A stretch of DNA of 64,000 bases, from positions 26,785 to 90,784 of the forward strand of contig JAEEMP010000038.1 of the NCBI GenBank assembly GCA_016283275.1. The letters run 5' to 3'. Source of the DNA: Lachnospiraceae bacterium. Lineage in GTDB: Bacteria; Bacillota; Clostridia; Lachnospirales; Lachnospiraceae. Each line of letters begins with the position of its first letter. The first letter of the stretch is position 1. The notes below the pieces were generated by a model. It did not search any database. It was not told where the DNA came from and was given only the letters and a program-made list of their open reading frames with translations. Shown piece by piece: positions 53,491-63,180 of this stretch. The translations under genes were made by a program, and so were the position numbers.

Positions 53491-54783
53491 ATGCAGGAAG
53501 GTTTTAAAGAGATTGTGAATAAGAGGATATATGCAGTATTGCTGCTGTTTGCCGTTTCTTTTTCGATCGGATGCGGTAAAATTGAAGAAGTGACCGACAG
53601 AGTTTCGATTGGAGGAACAACCGGCAGTGTTTCAATTGAAGAAGTGACCGGCAGTGTTTCAAGCGAAGATATAAGTGATTTTCCTGAACAGAGCGCGACC
53701 TTCGATGATGATGAGCAAAAGGATGAGTATGATATTATGATCGAAAAAATGACGTTAAGAGAAAAAGTGGGCCTTTTGTTTTTTATAAGACCCGAAGATC
53801 TTTGCGAATTTGATGCGGGTAAGGGTCCGTACGATCCCACGGGATTTAATGACGGGCAAAAGAAGTTTTACGAAGATTATCCGGCGGGAGGCTTTGTGCT
53901 TTTTGAACACAATATCGTGGATGAAAAGCAGCTTAATGCGCTTACTTTTGCATTAAATTCTTTGCCCGGTGATCCGCTTTTATGTATCGATGAAGAGGGC
54001 GGGATCGTATCAAGGATAGCAAGAAACAAAAACTTTGATGTCGAAACTTTTGAGAGTATGGAATCGATAGCTTTAACGGGCGATGCGGATCTTGCTTATC
54101 ACGCGGGTGATACAATCGGAAATTATCTTAAGAAGTACGGTTTTGATATTGATTTTGCCCCTGTTGCGGACTTAAACACAAATCCGGTCAATCCCATCAT
54201 AGGTAAGAGAGCCTTCGGTTCGGATCCTTACCTTGCGGGAGAGATGGTAAACGCCTATATAAACGGACTTCATGATAACGGTATAGGAGGATGTTCAAAG
54301 CATTTTCCGGGACACGGCGATACATCGACCGATACCCACACAGGTTACGCGAAGACAGAGAAAACACTTGAAGAGATAAGAAACTGCGAACTTATCCCGT
54401 TTAAATATTCCATAGACAATGACGTGGATATGATAATGGTCGCCCATATTTCCACGCCCAATATAACGGGTAACGATGAGCCGGCCTCTCTTTCTTATGA
54501 CATGATCACAAAACTTTTAAGAGAAGAATTAGGCTATGACGGAGTGGTCATTACGGATGCTCTTGAGATGAAAGCCGTATCAAAGGTATATTCATCGGGC
54601 GAGGCTTCTTTAAAAGCATTCAAGGCGGGAGCCGACATACTTTTGATGCCGGTCAATTATAAAGAAGCTTTTGATGCCGTATATGAAGCCGTAGAAAGCG
54701 GAGAGATTTCCGAGGAAAGGCTTGATGAAAGCGTTAAAAGGATATTGAAGCTAAAAGCCGGATATTCTGTTGAAGACGAATGA
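53491..54783 (+). CDS. Beta-N-acetylhexosaminidase-like lipoprotein (GH3)
   Basis: A 430-residue glycoside hydrolase family 3 protein of the NagZ type, likely to remove terminal N-acetylglucosamine from cell-wall or glycan fragments. A lipoprotein signal peptide ends in FSIGC. A short repeated linker (EEVTGSVS-type units, residues about 30-65) follows. The catalytic barrel has CIDEEGGIVSRI, the NagZ-specific KHFPGHGDTSTDTH (near residues 270-283, with the His/Asp dyad) and the nucleophile Asp356 in VITDALEMKAV. An in-frame GTG at 53515 would give a shorter signal peptide and is an alternative start. Confidence 0.9.
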   Translation: MQEGFKEIVNKRIYAVLLLFAVSFSIGCGKIEEVTDRVSIGGTTGSVSIEEVTGSVSSEDISDFPEQSATFDDDEQKDEYDIMIEKMTLREKVGLLFFIRPEDLCEFDAGKGPYDPTGFNDGQKKFYEDYPAGGFVLFEHNIVDEKQLNALTFALNSLPGDPLLCIDEEGGIVSRIARNKNFDVETFESMESIALTGDADLAYHAGDTIGNYLKKYGFDIDFAPVADLNTNPVNPIIGKRAFGSDPYLAGEMVNAYINGLHDNGIGGCSKHFPGHGDTSTDTHTGYAKTEKTLEEIRNCELIPFKYSIDNDVDMIMVAHISTPNITGNDEPASLSYDMITKLLREELGYDGVVITDALEMKAVSKVYSSGEASLKAFKAGADILLMPVNYKEAFDAVYEAVESGEISEERLDESVKRILKLKAGYSVEDE

Positions 54784-54822
54784 TGATGTAAAGGGTTTTG
54801 CAAATTGTTTTATAACTCGCAG

Positions 54823-54851
54823 TTGTCATGCAATTTTGAAAATGGTATGAT
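54823..54851 (+). promoter_or_regulatory. Promoter of the EAL/HDOD gene
   Basis: TTGTCA and TATGAT, each five of six, are spaced 17 bases apart and lie 46 bases before the start codon. Confidence 0.65.
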
Positions 54852-54896
54852 ATTAGGGTAAATGGGTGTAAAAATCTTTTATATGGAGATGTAAAT

Positions 54897-56117
54897 ATGT
54901 TTGCAACACTGATGCCGCTTTTCGACGAGCACTTGGCAGTTAAGGCGTTTTCGCTGTTTGCTCAAAGAGAGAATTTTCTTTTAAATCCGTTTTTGCTCGG
55001 GACCGGATCAAAATCCGGAATAGGGCAGATCGACGGGCTTGATGTAATTGAGAGTACAGGCATAAGTACATTGTCCGACAAAGCCGATATTTTTGTTTCG
55101 GTCAATGATATTTCTCTTTTTGCGGATATCGAAGCCCAATGTAAAGCACCAAGCTCTCGTATAGTGATCCTTATCGATAATTCCGTTAAGCCCGAACCGG
55201 TATTTATGGACAGGATAAAAGTCCTTCGCTCGAAAGGTTACAGATTTGCGATAAGAAAGCTCTTTGTGGCTGATTTTGAACAATACAGGGAACTTCTTAA
55301 GATAATGGATTTCATCCTTCTTGATTATAAGAGGATCGATATATCCAAAGCCAAGATTTATTTTACAAAGCTGCTTCCGAACCTTAAGCTTGTGGCTACA
55401 AATGTGGACAGCCAGGATGTATTTGACGAACTGGTCAAAGAAGGCGGTTACACTTTGTATGAAGGTGATTTCTACAGACTGCCGGTTACAAAGGGTGATG
55501 AGGATATCGCTCCCGTTAAGGTCAATTATATCGAACTTTTGAATATAGTTAACGATGATGACTTCGATCTTACAAAGGCTGCGGATATCATCGGACGTGA
55601 TACTGCCCTGGTAGTATCCCTTTTAAAGATGGTAAATCGTATGACGGTCAACGGTGGTATCACGACGATACGTCATGCTGCTGCAATGCTTGGCCAGAAG
55701 GAACTGAAGAAATGGATCAATACCGCCGTAGCCGCTAAACTTTGTGAAGATAAGCCGAGCGAACTTACAAGAGTTTCCCTTATCAGAGCCAAGTTTGCGG
55801 AAAATCTTGCTCCTATATTTGAAATGGCGGGGCTGGCTTCGGAACTCTTCCTTACAGGTCTTTTCTCGGTACTTGATATCATACTTAATAAGCCCATGGA
55901 TGAGGCTCTTTTGCTCGTAAGAGTTTCAAAGCAGATCGAAAGCGCTTTGCTTCGCGGCAAGGGCCAATATGCCGAAGTACTTGATTTTGTAAAGGCTTAT
56001 GAAGTGGCGGACTGGACTGAAGTTTCCAGGAGAATGGTCATCAAGAATATCGATATGGGCCGGGTATATGACGCATATCTTGATGCACTTCGCTGGTACA
56101 GGGATATATTTGCATAA
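54897..56117 (+). CDS. EAL-like/HDOD signalling protein (YuxH family)
   Basis: A 406-residue cytoplasmic protein. The N-terminal 200 residues are a shortened EAL-like domain in which the catalytic EAL motif is not recognisable, so phosphodiesterase activity is unlikely. Residues about 200-395 form an HDOD domain (e.g. DLTKAADIIGRDTALVVSLL and IRHAAAMLGQKELKKW). Such proteins link second-messenger or stress signals to motility in Firmicutes. It is followed after four bases by the membrane protein gene. Confidence 0.85.
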   Translation: MFATLMPLFDEHLAVKAFSLFAQRENFLLNPFLLGTGSKSGIGQIDGLDVIESTGISTLSDKADIFVSVNDISLFADIEAQCKAPSSRIVILIDNSVKPEPVFMDRIKVLRSKGYRFAIRKLFVADFEQYRELLKIMDFILLDYKRIDISKAKIYFTKLLPNLKLVATNVDSQDVFDELVKEGGYTLYEGDFYRLPVTKGDEDIAPVKVNYIELLNIVNDDDFDLTKAADIIGRDTALVVSLLKMVNRMTVNGGITTIRHAAAMLGQKELKKWINTAVAAKLCEDKPSELTRVSLIRAKFAENLAPIFEMAGLASELFLTGLFSVLDIILNKPMDEALLLVRVSKQIESALLRGKGQYAEVLDFVKAYEVADWTEVSRRMVIKNIDMGRVYDAYLDALRWYRDIFA

Positions 56118-56121
56118 CAGT

Positions 56122-57831
56122 ATGGATTCAAAAAAGAAATATTTAACTGAATGGCTTTTGATCGCGGCAGCGGGGCTCATATCCTCGCTACCGCTTATTT
56201 TTGCGGGTATTGACGGAACGGTATATCAGGATCTTCAGTTTCATTTATCCAGGATAGAAGGTATCAAAGAAGGCGTGCTTTCGGGACAGTTTCCCGTAAT
56301 GATTGAGTCTGTATGGATGGAAGGAAAGGGTTATCCCGTAAGTATTTTTTATGGGGATATCCTTCTTTATATCCCGGCTCTTCTTCGTATCATAGGCGTA
56401 CCGGTAGTGCTTACGTACAAGATATTTGTTCTTCTTATAAATCTTCTTACGGCTTTTTCCGCATGCTTTTGTTTTAAGCGGATCTTCAAATACGATATTT
56501 CCGCATATCTTTGCATGTTTATCTATGTGCTCGCTTCATACAGACTTATGGATATCTTTGTGCGTGCGGCTGTGGGAGAATATGCAGCGTTCATCTTTTT
56601 CCCCGTTATAGCATTGGGCGTAAAGAAAATATTGTTTGATGATACCGGGTCCCGGGATTATTACAACAACTCTCTTATTTTGACGCTCGGTATGACCGGT
56701 CTTATAGAGACTCATGTATTAAGTACGGTCATGACGGTTTTTTTGCTTGCGTTGACCTTTATTCTTTTTGTCAAAGCGACCTTCAGGAAAAAAACGCTTC
56801 TGTGTATCCTTAAAGCTGTATTGGAAAGTGTTGTTGTAAATCTTTATTTCTTTGTACCTTTCATCGATTATTATATAAATGAGCCGGTATATGCGGGAAA
56901 AGGCGGAGATCATACCCAGGCTCTTCAGATAAGATCCTCCGGAGCATATATAAGACAGTTCTTTGACTTCTTCGGCCGCATTTTCGGACGAAACGTCGAA
57001 GATATCAACATGCGTATGCAGCTGACGGTCGGGCTTTCACTTACTCTGGCACTTTTCGTATGCCTTGTTCTTTTTCTTGTAAGATACAGAAAATATGATA
57101 TATTCGTGCTCGGTGTAATGTCATTTTTGTGTCTTCTTATGTCTACGGATATGTTTCCCTGGAATTCGCTTGAAGGATATACCCATCTTTTCAAGATCCT
57201 TTCAAAGGTTCAGTTTCCGTGGAGATATCTCGCGGCTTCCGTTACCTTCATTGCTTTGCTTACGGGCGCGATGACCGACAGGGTGCTTGACGATCCCGAT
57301 AAGAAAAACGAGACTCTAGTAAAGATCGTTTCTTATGCTCTTGTGGCGGTAAGTGTCATCACGACGACAGTATTTTCCGTAAGATACAAAACAGATTATT
57401 TTATGGTCGATTTTAAGACTTATGATGAAGTTGATTCGGGTTATATGGGTGCGTGCGAGTATCTAAAAGAAGGTACCGAGCTTACGGTTACCGAATATGT
57501 GCCTGAAAATCCTCAATTGGAAGCATACGAACTTAAATCCGTAAAAGACAGTAAAGTCACGGTTTATGTTGCTAATCCCGGGGATGCATCCTTTGTGGAA
57601 ATACCGAAGCTTAACTATAAAGGATACAGGGCTTTCGACGAAGATAAAAACTCGCTTTCGATCGAAAACGGGTACTTAAATCTTATAAATGTTGTCGTTC
57701 CGAAAGGGTACGAAGGCAATATAACCGTTAAGTTCGTACAGCCTTTATCATGGAGGATATCGCAGCTTATATCGCTTGCGGGAATCATCCTTATCATTGT
57801 TCATATAAGAAAAAGAAAGCCCAAGGTCTGA
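56122..57831 (+). CDS. GT-C-like membrane protein (YfhO / PTPS-related family)
   Basis: A 569-residue protein with about eleven to twelve membrane segments. The first outside loop has DGTVYQDLQFHLSRIEGIKE and later SGQFPV and FYGDILLY, a pattern of the bacterial 6-pyruvoyl-tetrahydropterin-synthase-related membrane family, which resembles polyprenol-dependent GT-C glycosyltransferases. The C-terminal 110 residues are an outside beta-rich domain before the last membrane segment. The ATG at 56122 is the only start that fits the end of the preceding gene; the ribosome site is weak, so coupling is likely. A glycosyl acceptor is not known. Confidence 0.78.
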   Translation: MDSKKKYLTEWLLIAAAGLISSLPLIFAGIDGTVYQDLQFHLSRIEGIKEGVLSGQFPVMIESVWMEGKGYPVSIFYGDILLYIPALLRIIGVPVVLTYKIFVLLINLLTAFSACFCFKRIFKYDISAYLCMFIYVLASYRLMDIFVRAAVGEYAAFIFFPVIALGVKKILFDDTGSRDYYNNSLILTLGMTGLIETHVLSTVMTVFLLALTFILFVKATFRKKTLLCILKAVLESVVVNLYFFVPFIDYYINEPVYAGKGGDHTQALQIRSSGAYIRQFFDFFGRIFGRNVEDINMRMQLTVGLSLTLALFVCLVLFLVRYRKYDIFVLGVMSFLCLLMSTDMFPWNSLEGYTHLFKILSKVQFPWRYLAASVTFIALLTGAMTDRVLDDPDKKNETLVKIVSYALVAVSVITTTVFSVRYKTDYFMVDFKTYDEVDSGYMGACEYLKEGTELTVTEYVPENPQLEAYELKSVKDSKVTVYVANPGDASFVEIPKLNYKGYRAFDEDKNSLSIENGYLNLINVVVPKGYEGNITVKFVQPLSWRISQLISLAGIILIIVHIRKRKPKV

Positions 57832-57848
57832 TGACCTTGGGTCTTATT
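57820..57848. terminator. Bidirectional terminator between convergent genes
   Basis: A perfect 9-bp stem (CCCAAGGTC with GACCTTGGG, loop TGAT) with T-rich sequence after it on the plus strand and A/T-rich sequence (TTTCTTTTTCTT) on the minus strand. It lies at the junction of two converging genes. Confidence 0.85.
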
Positions 57849-58588
57849 TAATCATCGATAACACTTAATCCTGAATCAAAAGAGGGCATGAGCTTTAACT
57901 TAAACAGGTTAAGCTTGTGCTTTTTGTCTATCAAAGCTTTGGTGGCTTTATCGGGAACCTCGATGCCTCTTATGTACTTATCGAGAGTATCGTATTTAAA
58001 GCCTAAATTGTCTTCATCTGTCTTGCCGCAAAGCCCGTCCGAAGGGACCTTATCCACGAGTTCTTTTGGAAGCCCCAGATATCTTCCTATTTCTTTGACT
58101 TCCGTAACTGTAAAGTGAGAAAGAGGTGAAAAATCGCCTGCGGCATCACCGTATCTTGTGGAATATCCGACCCAGTCTTCGGAAAGATTACAGGTATTTG
58201 CAACCCTGCCGTTATGGCTCTGTCCGACCGCATAAAGGGTGGTCATACGTATGCGGGGCGGAATATTTGTGTTTGTCTGCGGTGTTGTTTCAAACGGAAG
58301 CGCTGACTTAAGTCCTTCGACCGCATCCTTTATGTTTACGACTATATAAGGGATATCAAGACTTTTTACCAACAGATATGAGGCATCGATATCGGACTGC
58401 TCTCCGCACGGCATCAAAACACCGAGAACGCGTTCTTTTCCCAAAGCCTTTACGCATAAAGCGGCGGTGACCGAACTGTCTTTTCCGCCCGATATTCCCA
58501 CTATCGCATTACAACCTTTTCCGTTTTCTTCAAAGAAGTTTTTTATCCATTCAACACATTCATCTGTTTTCTTTTCGACATCAAACAT
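57848..58588 (-). CDS. nadE: Ammonia-dependent NAD(+) synthetase
   Basis: A 246-residue enzyme for the last step of NAD synthesis: amidation of deamido-NAD using ATP and ammonia. It has the pyrophosphatase P-loop GISGGKDSSV (residues 31-40), the typical NLSEDWVGYSTRYGDAAGDF (deamido-NAD site) and DGLCGKTDEDNLGFKYDTLD near residues 185-204. No glutaminase domain is present. AGGAGG-type site and a near-consensus promoter precede it. It is monocistronic. Confidence 0.95.
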   Translation of the reverse strand: MFDVEKKTDECVEWIKNFFEENGKGCNAIVGISGGKDSSVTAALCVKALGKERVLGVLMPCGEQSDIDASYLLVKSLDIPYIVVNIKDAVEGLKSALPFETTPQTNTNIPPRIRMTTLYAVGQSHNGRVANTCNLSEDWVGYSTRYGDAAGDFSPLSHFTVTEVKEIGRYLGLPKELVDKVPSDGLCGKTDEDNLGFKYDTLDKYIRGIEVPDKATKALIDKKHKLNLFKLKLMPSFDSGLSVIDD

Positions 58589-58611
58589 ATCAAGCCTCCG
58601 TTTTTTCTTTG

Positions 58612-58640
58612 ATTATAAAGTCGTGAAAAGATAAGGTCAA
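58612..58640 (-). promoter_or_regulatory. Promoter of nadE
   Basis: On the minus strand TTGACC and a perfect TATAAT are spaced 17 bases apart, leading directly into the leader of nadE. Confidence 0.8.
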
Positions 58641-58701
58641 CAGACGCATTTGATGAAATATACCATTTTAATGTAAAAATCCTCTATTTTTTTAAGCATA
58701 T

Positions 58702-58720
58702 TTTTGATAATATATCAAAA
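58702..58720. promoter_or_regulatory. Operator-like palindrome before the GH31 gene
   Basis: A perfect inverted repeat TTTTGATA-ATA-TATCAAAA, 43 bases before the GH31 start codon. Position and form suggest a repressor site for a sugar-responsive regulator; the regulator is not in the window. Confidence 0.5.
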
Positions 58721-58762
58721 GCAGTAAATTTACTTACTGAGAAGTATGAAAAGGAGATAATT

Positions 58763-60793
58763 ATGGAGTTTATCATTGAAAAGAACGCGCTCGTGGCAAA
58801 AAGAGGCGGAGAGATCTTAAGGATCGAAGCATGGGGGAAGGACAGTTTAAGAGTAAGATCCACGATGTTTTCGGATTTTACGGACAATGTCTGGGCGCTT
58901 ACCGAGGATAAGAGCGAAGCATGCGCCGAGGTAAAGACATTTGAGATCGATCACTGGGTAGGAGACGGTACGATAGATAAGCGTACCAATGCTTCCATTA
59001 CAAACGGAAGGTTAAGAGCCGAAGTTAATTTTGTGGGTATAATCTCGTTTTTCAGAGATGACAAGCTTATATTGAGAGAATACTATGCAAGCTATGACGG
59101 CACCCTTTTAAAGGGAAGCAGATGCCTTAAGATAGTTAACCGTGAGTGGAAAGGAATAATCGGCGGAAGCGATTATTCGCTCAATCTTAAATTCGAAGCC
59201 AATAAGGGTGAAAAACTTTTCGGAATGGGACAGTATCAGCAGGATTTCCTTGATCTTAAGGGTTCGGTGCTCGAACTTGCACAGAGAAATTCACAGATAA
59301 GCGTTCCGTTCGCCGTATCGAATTTAGGCTACGGATTTTTATGGAACAATCCTGCAGTCGGAAGAGTTACATTCGGTAAGAATTATACGGAATGGATAGC
59401 TCGTTCCACAAAGGAAATGGATTACTGGATCACCGTTGGCGATACACCAAAGGATATAGTTGCAAGCTATGCTTCCGTTACGGGTCATGCACCCAAGTTT
59501 CCCGAAGATCTTATGGGACTTTGGCAGTGCAAGCTTCGCTATCGTACGCAGGATGAGGTGCTTACCGTTGCAAGACAGTATCAAAAAGAAGGCATAAAGA
59601 TCGATCAGATAGTTATAGACTTCTTCCACTGGACGGTTCAGGGTGACTGGAAGTTTGATACAAAATACTGGCCGGATCCGAAGGCGATGGTCGATGAACT
59701 TCATTCGATGGGCATAAAGGTAATAGTATCCGTATGGCCTTCCGTGGACAGAAAGAGCGAAAACTTCTATCCGATGATGGACAGAGGACTTCTTATAAAG
59801 ACGGAGCGCGGTGCCGCACAGACCTATGATTATCAGGGCGACTGTGTGGAAATAGATCCCTTTAATCCGGAGACGCGTAAGTATGTCTGGGATGTATGCA
59901 AGAAGAACTATTACGATTTTGGCATAGATGCATTCTGGCTTGACAATTCCGAACCCGATTACGGTGTTTATGATTTTGAAAACTATCGTTACTGTGCGGG
60001 TCCGGCCCTTTCGGTCAGCAATATGTATCCTCAGATGTACAGCAGGGTTTTCTATGACGAGATGAGTAAGATTGGCGACGGTACCGTAGTCAATCTCCTC
60101 CGTTGTGCATGGGCAGGAAGTCAAAAATACGGAAACGTTGTGTGGTCGGGCGATGTTCCTTCGACATTTGAAGCATTCAAAGAACAGCTTTTCGCGGGCC
60201 TTAACATGGGTCTTGCGGGTATCCCGTGGTGGACTACCGATATAGGCGGTTTTATGACCGACGACGTTAACGATCCCGATTTCAGGCAATTGCTCATAAG
60301 ATGGTATCAGTTCGCCGTATATTCGGCAGTTCTTCGTATGCACGGAGACCGCGGTCCTTACAATATCCCGCCTCTCGATGATCGCGATTTCGGCGGCGGA
60401 TACTTACATACCGGTCAGCCAAACGAGCTTTGGAGTTACGGTGAAGACAATTATAAGATCATGCGTCACTACTATGATATACGTATATCCATGCATGATT
60501 ACATTAAGTCGCTTTATGATGAAGCAAGTACAAACGGTTCTCCCTTGATCCGTACCATGTTCTATGAGTTCCCGAATGACGATAAATGTTGGGAACTTGA
60601 AGATCAGTATATGTTCGGTTCAAAATATCTGGTAGCTCCGATATTTGAGTTAAACAGATTTGACAGAGATGTATATCTTCCCGAGGGCTGCAAATGGAAA
60701 CTTACATCCACAGGCGAGGTCTATGTGGGAGGGCAGTCCGTCAATGTGGATGCTCCGATAGAATACAGTCCCGTTTTTGAACGTGTAGAGTAA
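58763..60793 (+). CDS. Glycoside hydrolase family 31 (alpha-xylosidase-like)
   Basis: A 676-residue enzyme of the alpha-glucosidase/alpha-xylosidase family. The catalytic nucleophile is Asp394 in FGIDAFWLDNSEPDYG and the likely acid/base is Asp464 in VVWSGDVPSTF. The N-terminal beta-sandwich and the sequence LMGLWQCKLRYRTQDEV at the start of the barrel are typical; WLDNSEP resembles the alpha-xylosidase (YicI) group. No signal peptide is seen, so it acts on imported oligosaccharides, for example from xyloglucan. A good AAAGGAG site precedes the start. Substrate is an inference. Confidence 0.9.
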   Translation: MEFIIEKNALVAKRGGEILRIEAWGKDSLRVRSTMFSDFTDNVWALTEDKSEACAEVKTFEIDHWVGDGTIDKRTNASITNGRLRAEVNFVGIISFFRDDKLILREYYASYDGTLLKGSRCLKIVNREWKGIIGGSDYSLNLKFEANKGEKLFGMGQYQQDFLDLKGSVLELAQRNSQISVPFAVSNLGYGFLWNNPAVGRVTFGKNYTEWIARSTKEMDYWITVGDTPKDIVASYASVTGHAPKFPEDLMGLWQCKLRYRTQDEVLTVARQYQKEGIKIDQIVIDFFHWTVQGDWKFDTKYWPDPKAMVDELHSMGIKVIVSVWPSVDRKSENFYPMMDRGLLIKTERGAAQTYDYQGDCVEIDPFNPETRKYVWDVCKKNYYDFGIDAFWLDNSEPDYGVYDFENYRYCAGPALSVSNMYPQMYSRVFYDEMSKIGDGTVVNLLRCAWAGSQKYGNVVWSGDVPSTFEAFKEQLFAGLNMGLAGIPWWTTDIGGFMTDDVNDPDFRQLLIRWYQFAVYSAVLRMHGDRGPYNIPPLDDRDFGGGYLHTGQPNELWSYGEDNYKIMRHYYDIRISMHDYIKSLYDEASTNGSPLIRTMFYEFPNDDKCWELEDQYMFGSKYLVAPIFELNRFDRDVYLPEGCKWKLTSTGEVYVGGQSVNVDAPIEYSPVFERVE

Positions 60794-60861
60794 GGTGTTA
60801 ATATAACTTTAATCAAAATTATCTACAATTGTTTCATCTAACGGAGTAGGATAAGTTTTAG

Positions 60862-63123
60862 ATGAAAGCGACTATTTTTGCACTATCATTGATTTTTGGC
60901 ATCATATGCGTTATCTATGGTGCATTGGCGATAATAAGGAGGGGCAAGCTTGGCAGAATGCTGGCGTGCACTTCCTTTTGTTGCGCTTTCACGATGGCTT
61001 CCCTGGCAGTCTTTGCGATCTCGGGCTCCGTTTATGTAAAAGAATTTGCTTATTGCTCGGAATTTGTGTTTACCGACTGGACGCTCTTTTCATTACTCGC
61101 CTTTGTGTGCGAATATATAGAGCGACCTTTAAAAAGGCGTGAGGCAGCAGTCGTAGCAACTCTTTTCCTTATCGATTCCGCGATCTGTATATCCAATCCC
61201 ATCAACCATTATGCCGCAGAGTTTTCGATACACGAAATAGGCAATATGGTATATCTGGATGTTGAACGCAAGATATTCTGGAACATTCATTATCTATATA
61301 TTTATTTTCTGTGTGCATATATGCTCGGAGTCATCATCTTTAAGATATTTAAAACTCCGAAGCTTTATAAAGGCCGATATGCGCTTATATGTGCAATATT
61401 GAGCAGTATCCTCATTTTTGACGTATATTTTGCATTGGATCCCAATAACCGTTTTGATATAACCGCTTTTTTGATAACAGTGGCAGTGGCTGTTCTGTAT
61501 CACTCAACTTATACATTTTTGCCAAAACGCCTCCTTGAAGGGCTTCAGGCTTATGTTAATGACAATATTTCCGATGCGACCATTATCTATGACAATGAGG
61601 GAGAAGTATTAAGTATCAATAAAAAGGCAAAAGCCCTGATCGAAAGAGATATATGGAAAAACAGCGAAAACCTGTTGAATTATCTGGGCTTTTCCGATAC
61701 CGAAGGTAATTTCAGAAAGCAGATAAAAGAAAACATCTTCGATATCTTTTACAAACCGATCTATGATGAGAATGAAAAAGTGCTCGCAAAGACGTTTATC
61801 TTTACGGATATCACAAGGCTTGAGCATCAGATCGAAAGAGAGCACAGGATCGCTACGATGGATCCGCTCACGGGTGCTTACAACCGCAACGGATTTTTCG
61901 AAGCTGCCAATGACTTTTTGTATATCAATGAATCCGATGCCGGCTTTGCGCTTATAGTAAGCGGTATTGTAAACTTTAAGGCCATCAATTCTTCATACGG
62001 GACGACGGTCGGCGACAGGGTACTTAAGTATATCGCGGGCAGATTTAAGGATTACCATCATAATTATCCGCTTATCTACGGTCGTACCGCGGAAGGTAAA
62101 TTTTCGATCCTTTTACCGTTTGATTATGTGGATGAGATCGCGGCGGACATGAGTTCGCTTGAGATACCCGTAGACGACGGCCCCGATATCCATGTTGATA
62201 TGTGCCACGGATTTGTGGTGCTTGATGATATAGCAAAGTCTCTCGATTATTATTATGAGAGAGCCCTTTTGGCTCTGGCCGAATGCAAGGACAATCCCCT
62301 TGTGGGCATTATGGAATATTCCTACAGTTTTGAGGATAAGGTCAAAAGAAAACAGGCCATAACCGCAGAAATGCACAGAGCATTAAGAGAAGATCAGTTT
62401 TATATTGACATCCAGCCTCAGATCAACTTGAGCGACAGGACGGTTTCCGGTGCGGAAGCACTTGTAAGATGGAAGCATCCGATTCTCGGAAGGCTTATGC
62501 CCAATGAGTTTATCCCGATCTTTGAGGAGAACGGTTTTATAGTCAATCTTGATATTCATGTTTGGGAAATGGCTGCTGCGCTTGCTAAAAACCTTTCAGA
62601 CCGAGAAATATATTACGGTCCGATCTCGATCAATGTATCGCAGATCGATATTTCCAAGACGGACGTGGTCAATACCCTTTTGAGGATAGTTGAGAAAACC
62701 GAGATCGATCCGTCCAGACTTCATATCGAGATAACGGAGAGTGCCTGCACCGACAGAAGGGATCTGCTCATCAGGACTATGGAAAGTTTAAGGAAAAACG
62801 GCTTCATACTTGAGATAGATGACTTCGGAAGCGGCTATTCGTCTTTAAATGCATTGATGCATATGCCTTTTGACATAGTAAAACTCGATCTTGAGTTTAT
62901 GAAGGAAAAGAATCTTGACGGCAGAAACGGTGTTATCATTCAATCTATAGTGGACATGATCCATGCCATGCATGCCGAAGTCATCGTTGAAGGCGTGGAG
63001 GATGAAGTCAATGTGGAGAATATGGTCCGGTTCGGCGGAGACGTTGCTCAGGGGTATTATTTCTCAAGGCCCCTGTCACCCGAAGCTTTCAGTGATTTCG
63101 TAAGGATACACGGAAAACGATAA
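60862..63123 (+). CDS. Membrane GGDEF-like/EAL protein (cyclic-di-GMP phosphodiesterase)
   Basis: A 753-residue protein with about seven N-terminal membrane segments (residues 1-225, resembling the 7TM sensor type), a PAS-like stretch, a GGDEF-fold domain and a C-terminal EAL domain. The diguanylate cyclase motif is degenerate: AEGKF in GRTAEGKFSILLP stands where GGDEF is expected. The EAL domain keeps EALVRW (Glu532 to Leu534), NVSQID and DDFGSGYSSL with the metal-binding acidic pair, and so is probably an active phosphodiesterase. It ends with a terminator. Confidence 0.92.
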   Translation: MKATIFALSLIFGIICVIYGALAIIRRGKLGRMLACTSFCCAFTMASLAVFAISGSVYVKEFAYCSEFVFTDWTLFSLLAFVCEYIERPLKRREAAVVATLFLIDSAICISNPINHYAAEFSIHEIGNMVYLDVERKIFWNIHYLYIYFLCAYMLGVIIFKIFKTPKLYKGRYALICAILSSILIFDVYFALDPNNRFDITAFLITVAVAVLYHSTYTFLPKRLLEGLQAYVNDNISDATIIYDNEGEVLSINKKAKALIERDIWKNSENLLNYLGFSDTEGNFRKQIKENIFDIFYKPIYDENEKVLAKTFIFTDITRLEHQIEREHRIATMDPLTGAYNRNGFFEAANDFLYINESDAGFALIVSGIVNFKAINSSYGTTVGDRVLKYIAGRFKDYHHNYPLIYGRTAEGKFSILLPFDYVDEIAADMSSLEIPVDDGPDIHVDMCHGFVVLDDIAKSLDYYYERALLALAECKDNPLVGIMEYSYSFEDKVKRKQAITAEMHRALREDQFYIDIQPQINLSDRTVSGAEALVRWKHPILGRLMPNEFIPIFEENGFIVNLDIHVWEMAAALAKNLSDREIYYGPISINVSQIDISKTDVVNTLLRIVEKTEIDPSRLHIEITESACTDRRDLLIRTMESLRKNGFILEIDDFGSGYSSLNALMHMPFDIVKLDLEFMKEKNLDGRNGVIIQSIVDMIHAMHAEVIVEGVEDEVNVENMVRFGGDVAQGYYFSRPLSPEAFSDFVRIHGKR

Positions 63124-63136
63124 AGAATTTATATGA

Positions 63137-63166
63137 TAAAAAGAGTCGCGGTGCGGCTCTTTTTTT
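63137..63166 (+). terminator. Rho-independent terminator
   Basis: A 9-bp stem (AAGAGTCGC with GCGGCTCTT, one G-T pair) and a T-tract directly after the EAL gene. Confidence 0.85.
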
Positions 63167-63180
63167 GCTATTATAGCCTT

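Noticed and set aside
59339..60343. A 334-codon open frame opposite the GH31 gene
   Set aside because: The GH31 frame is intact with its catalytic motifs; the opposite frame has no family features or ribosome site.
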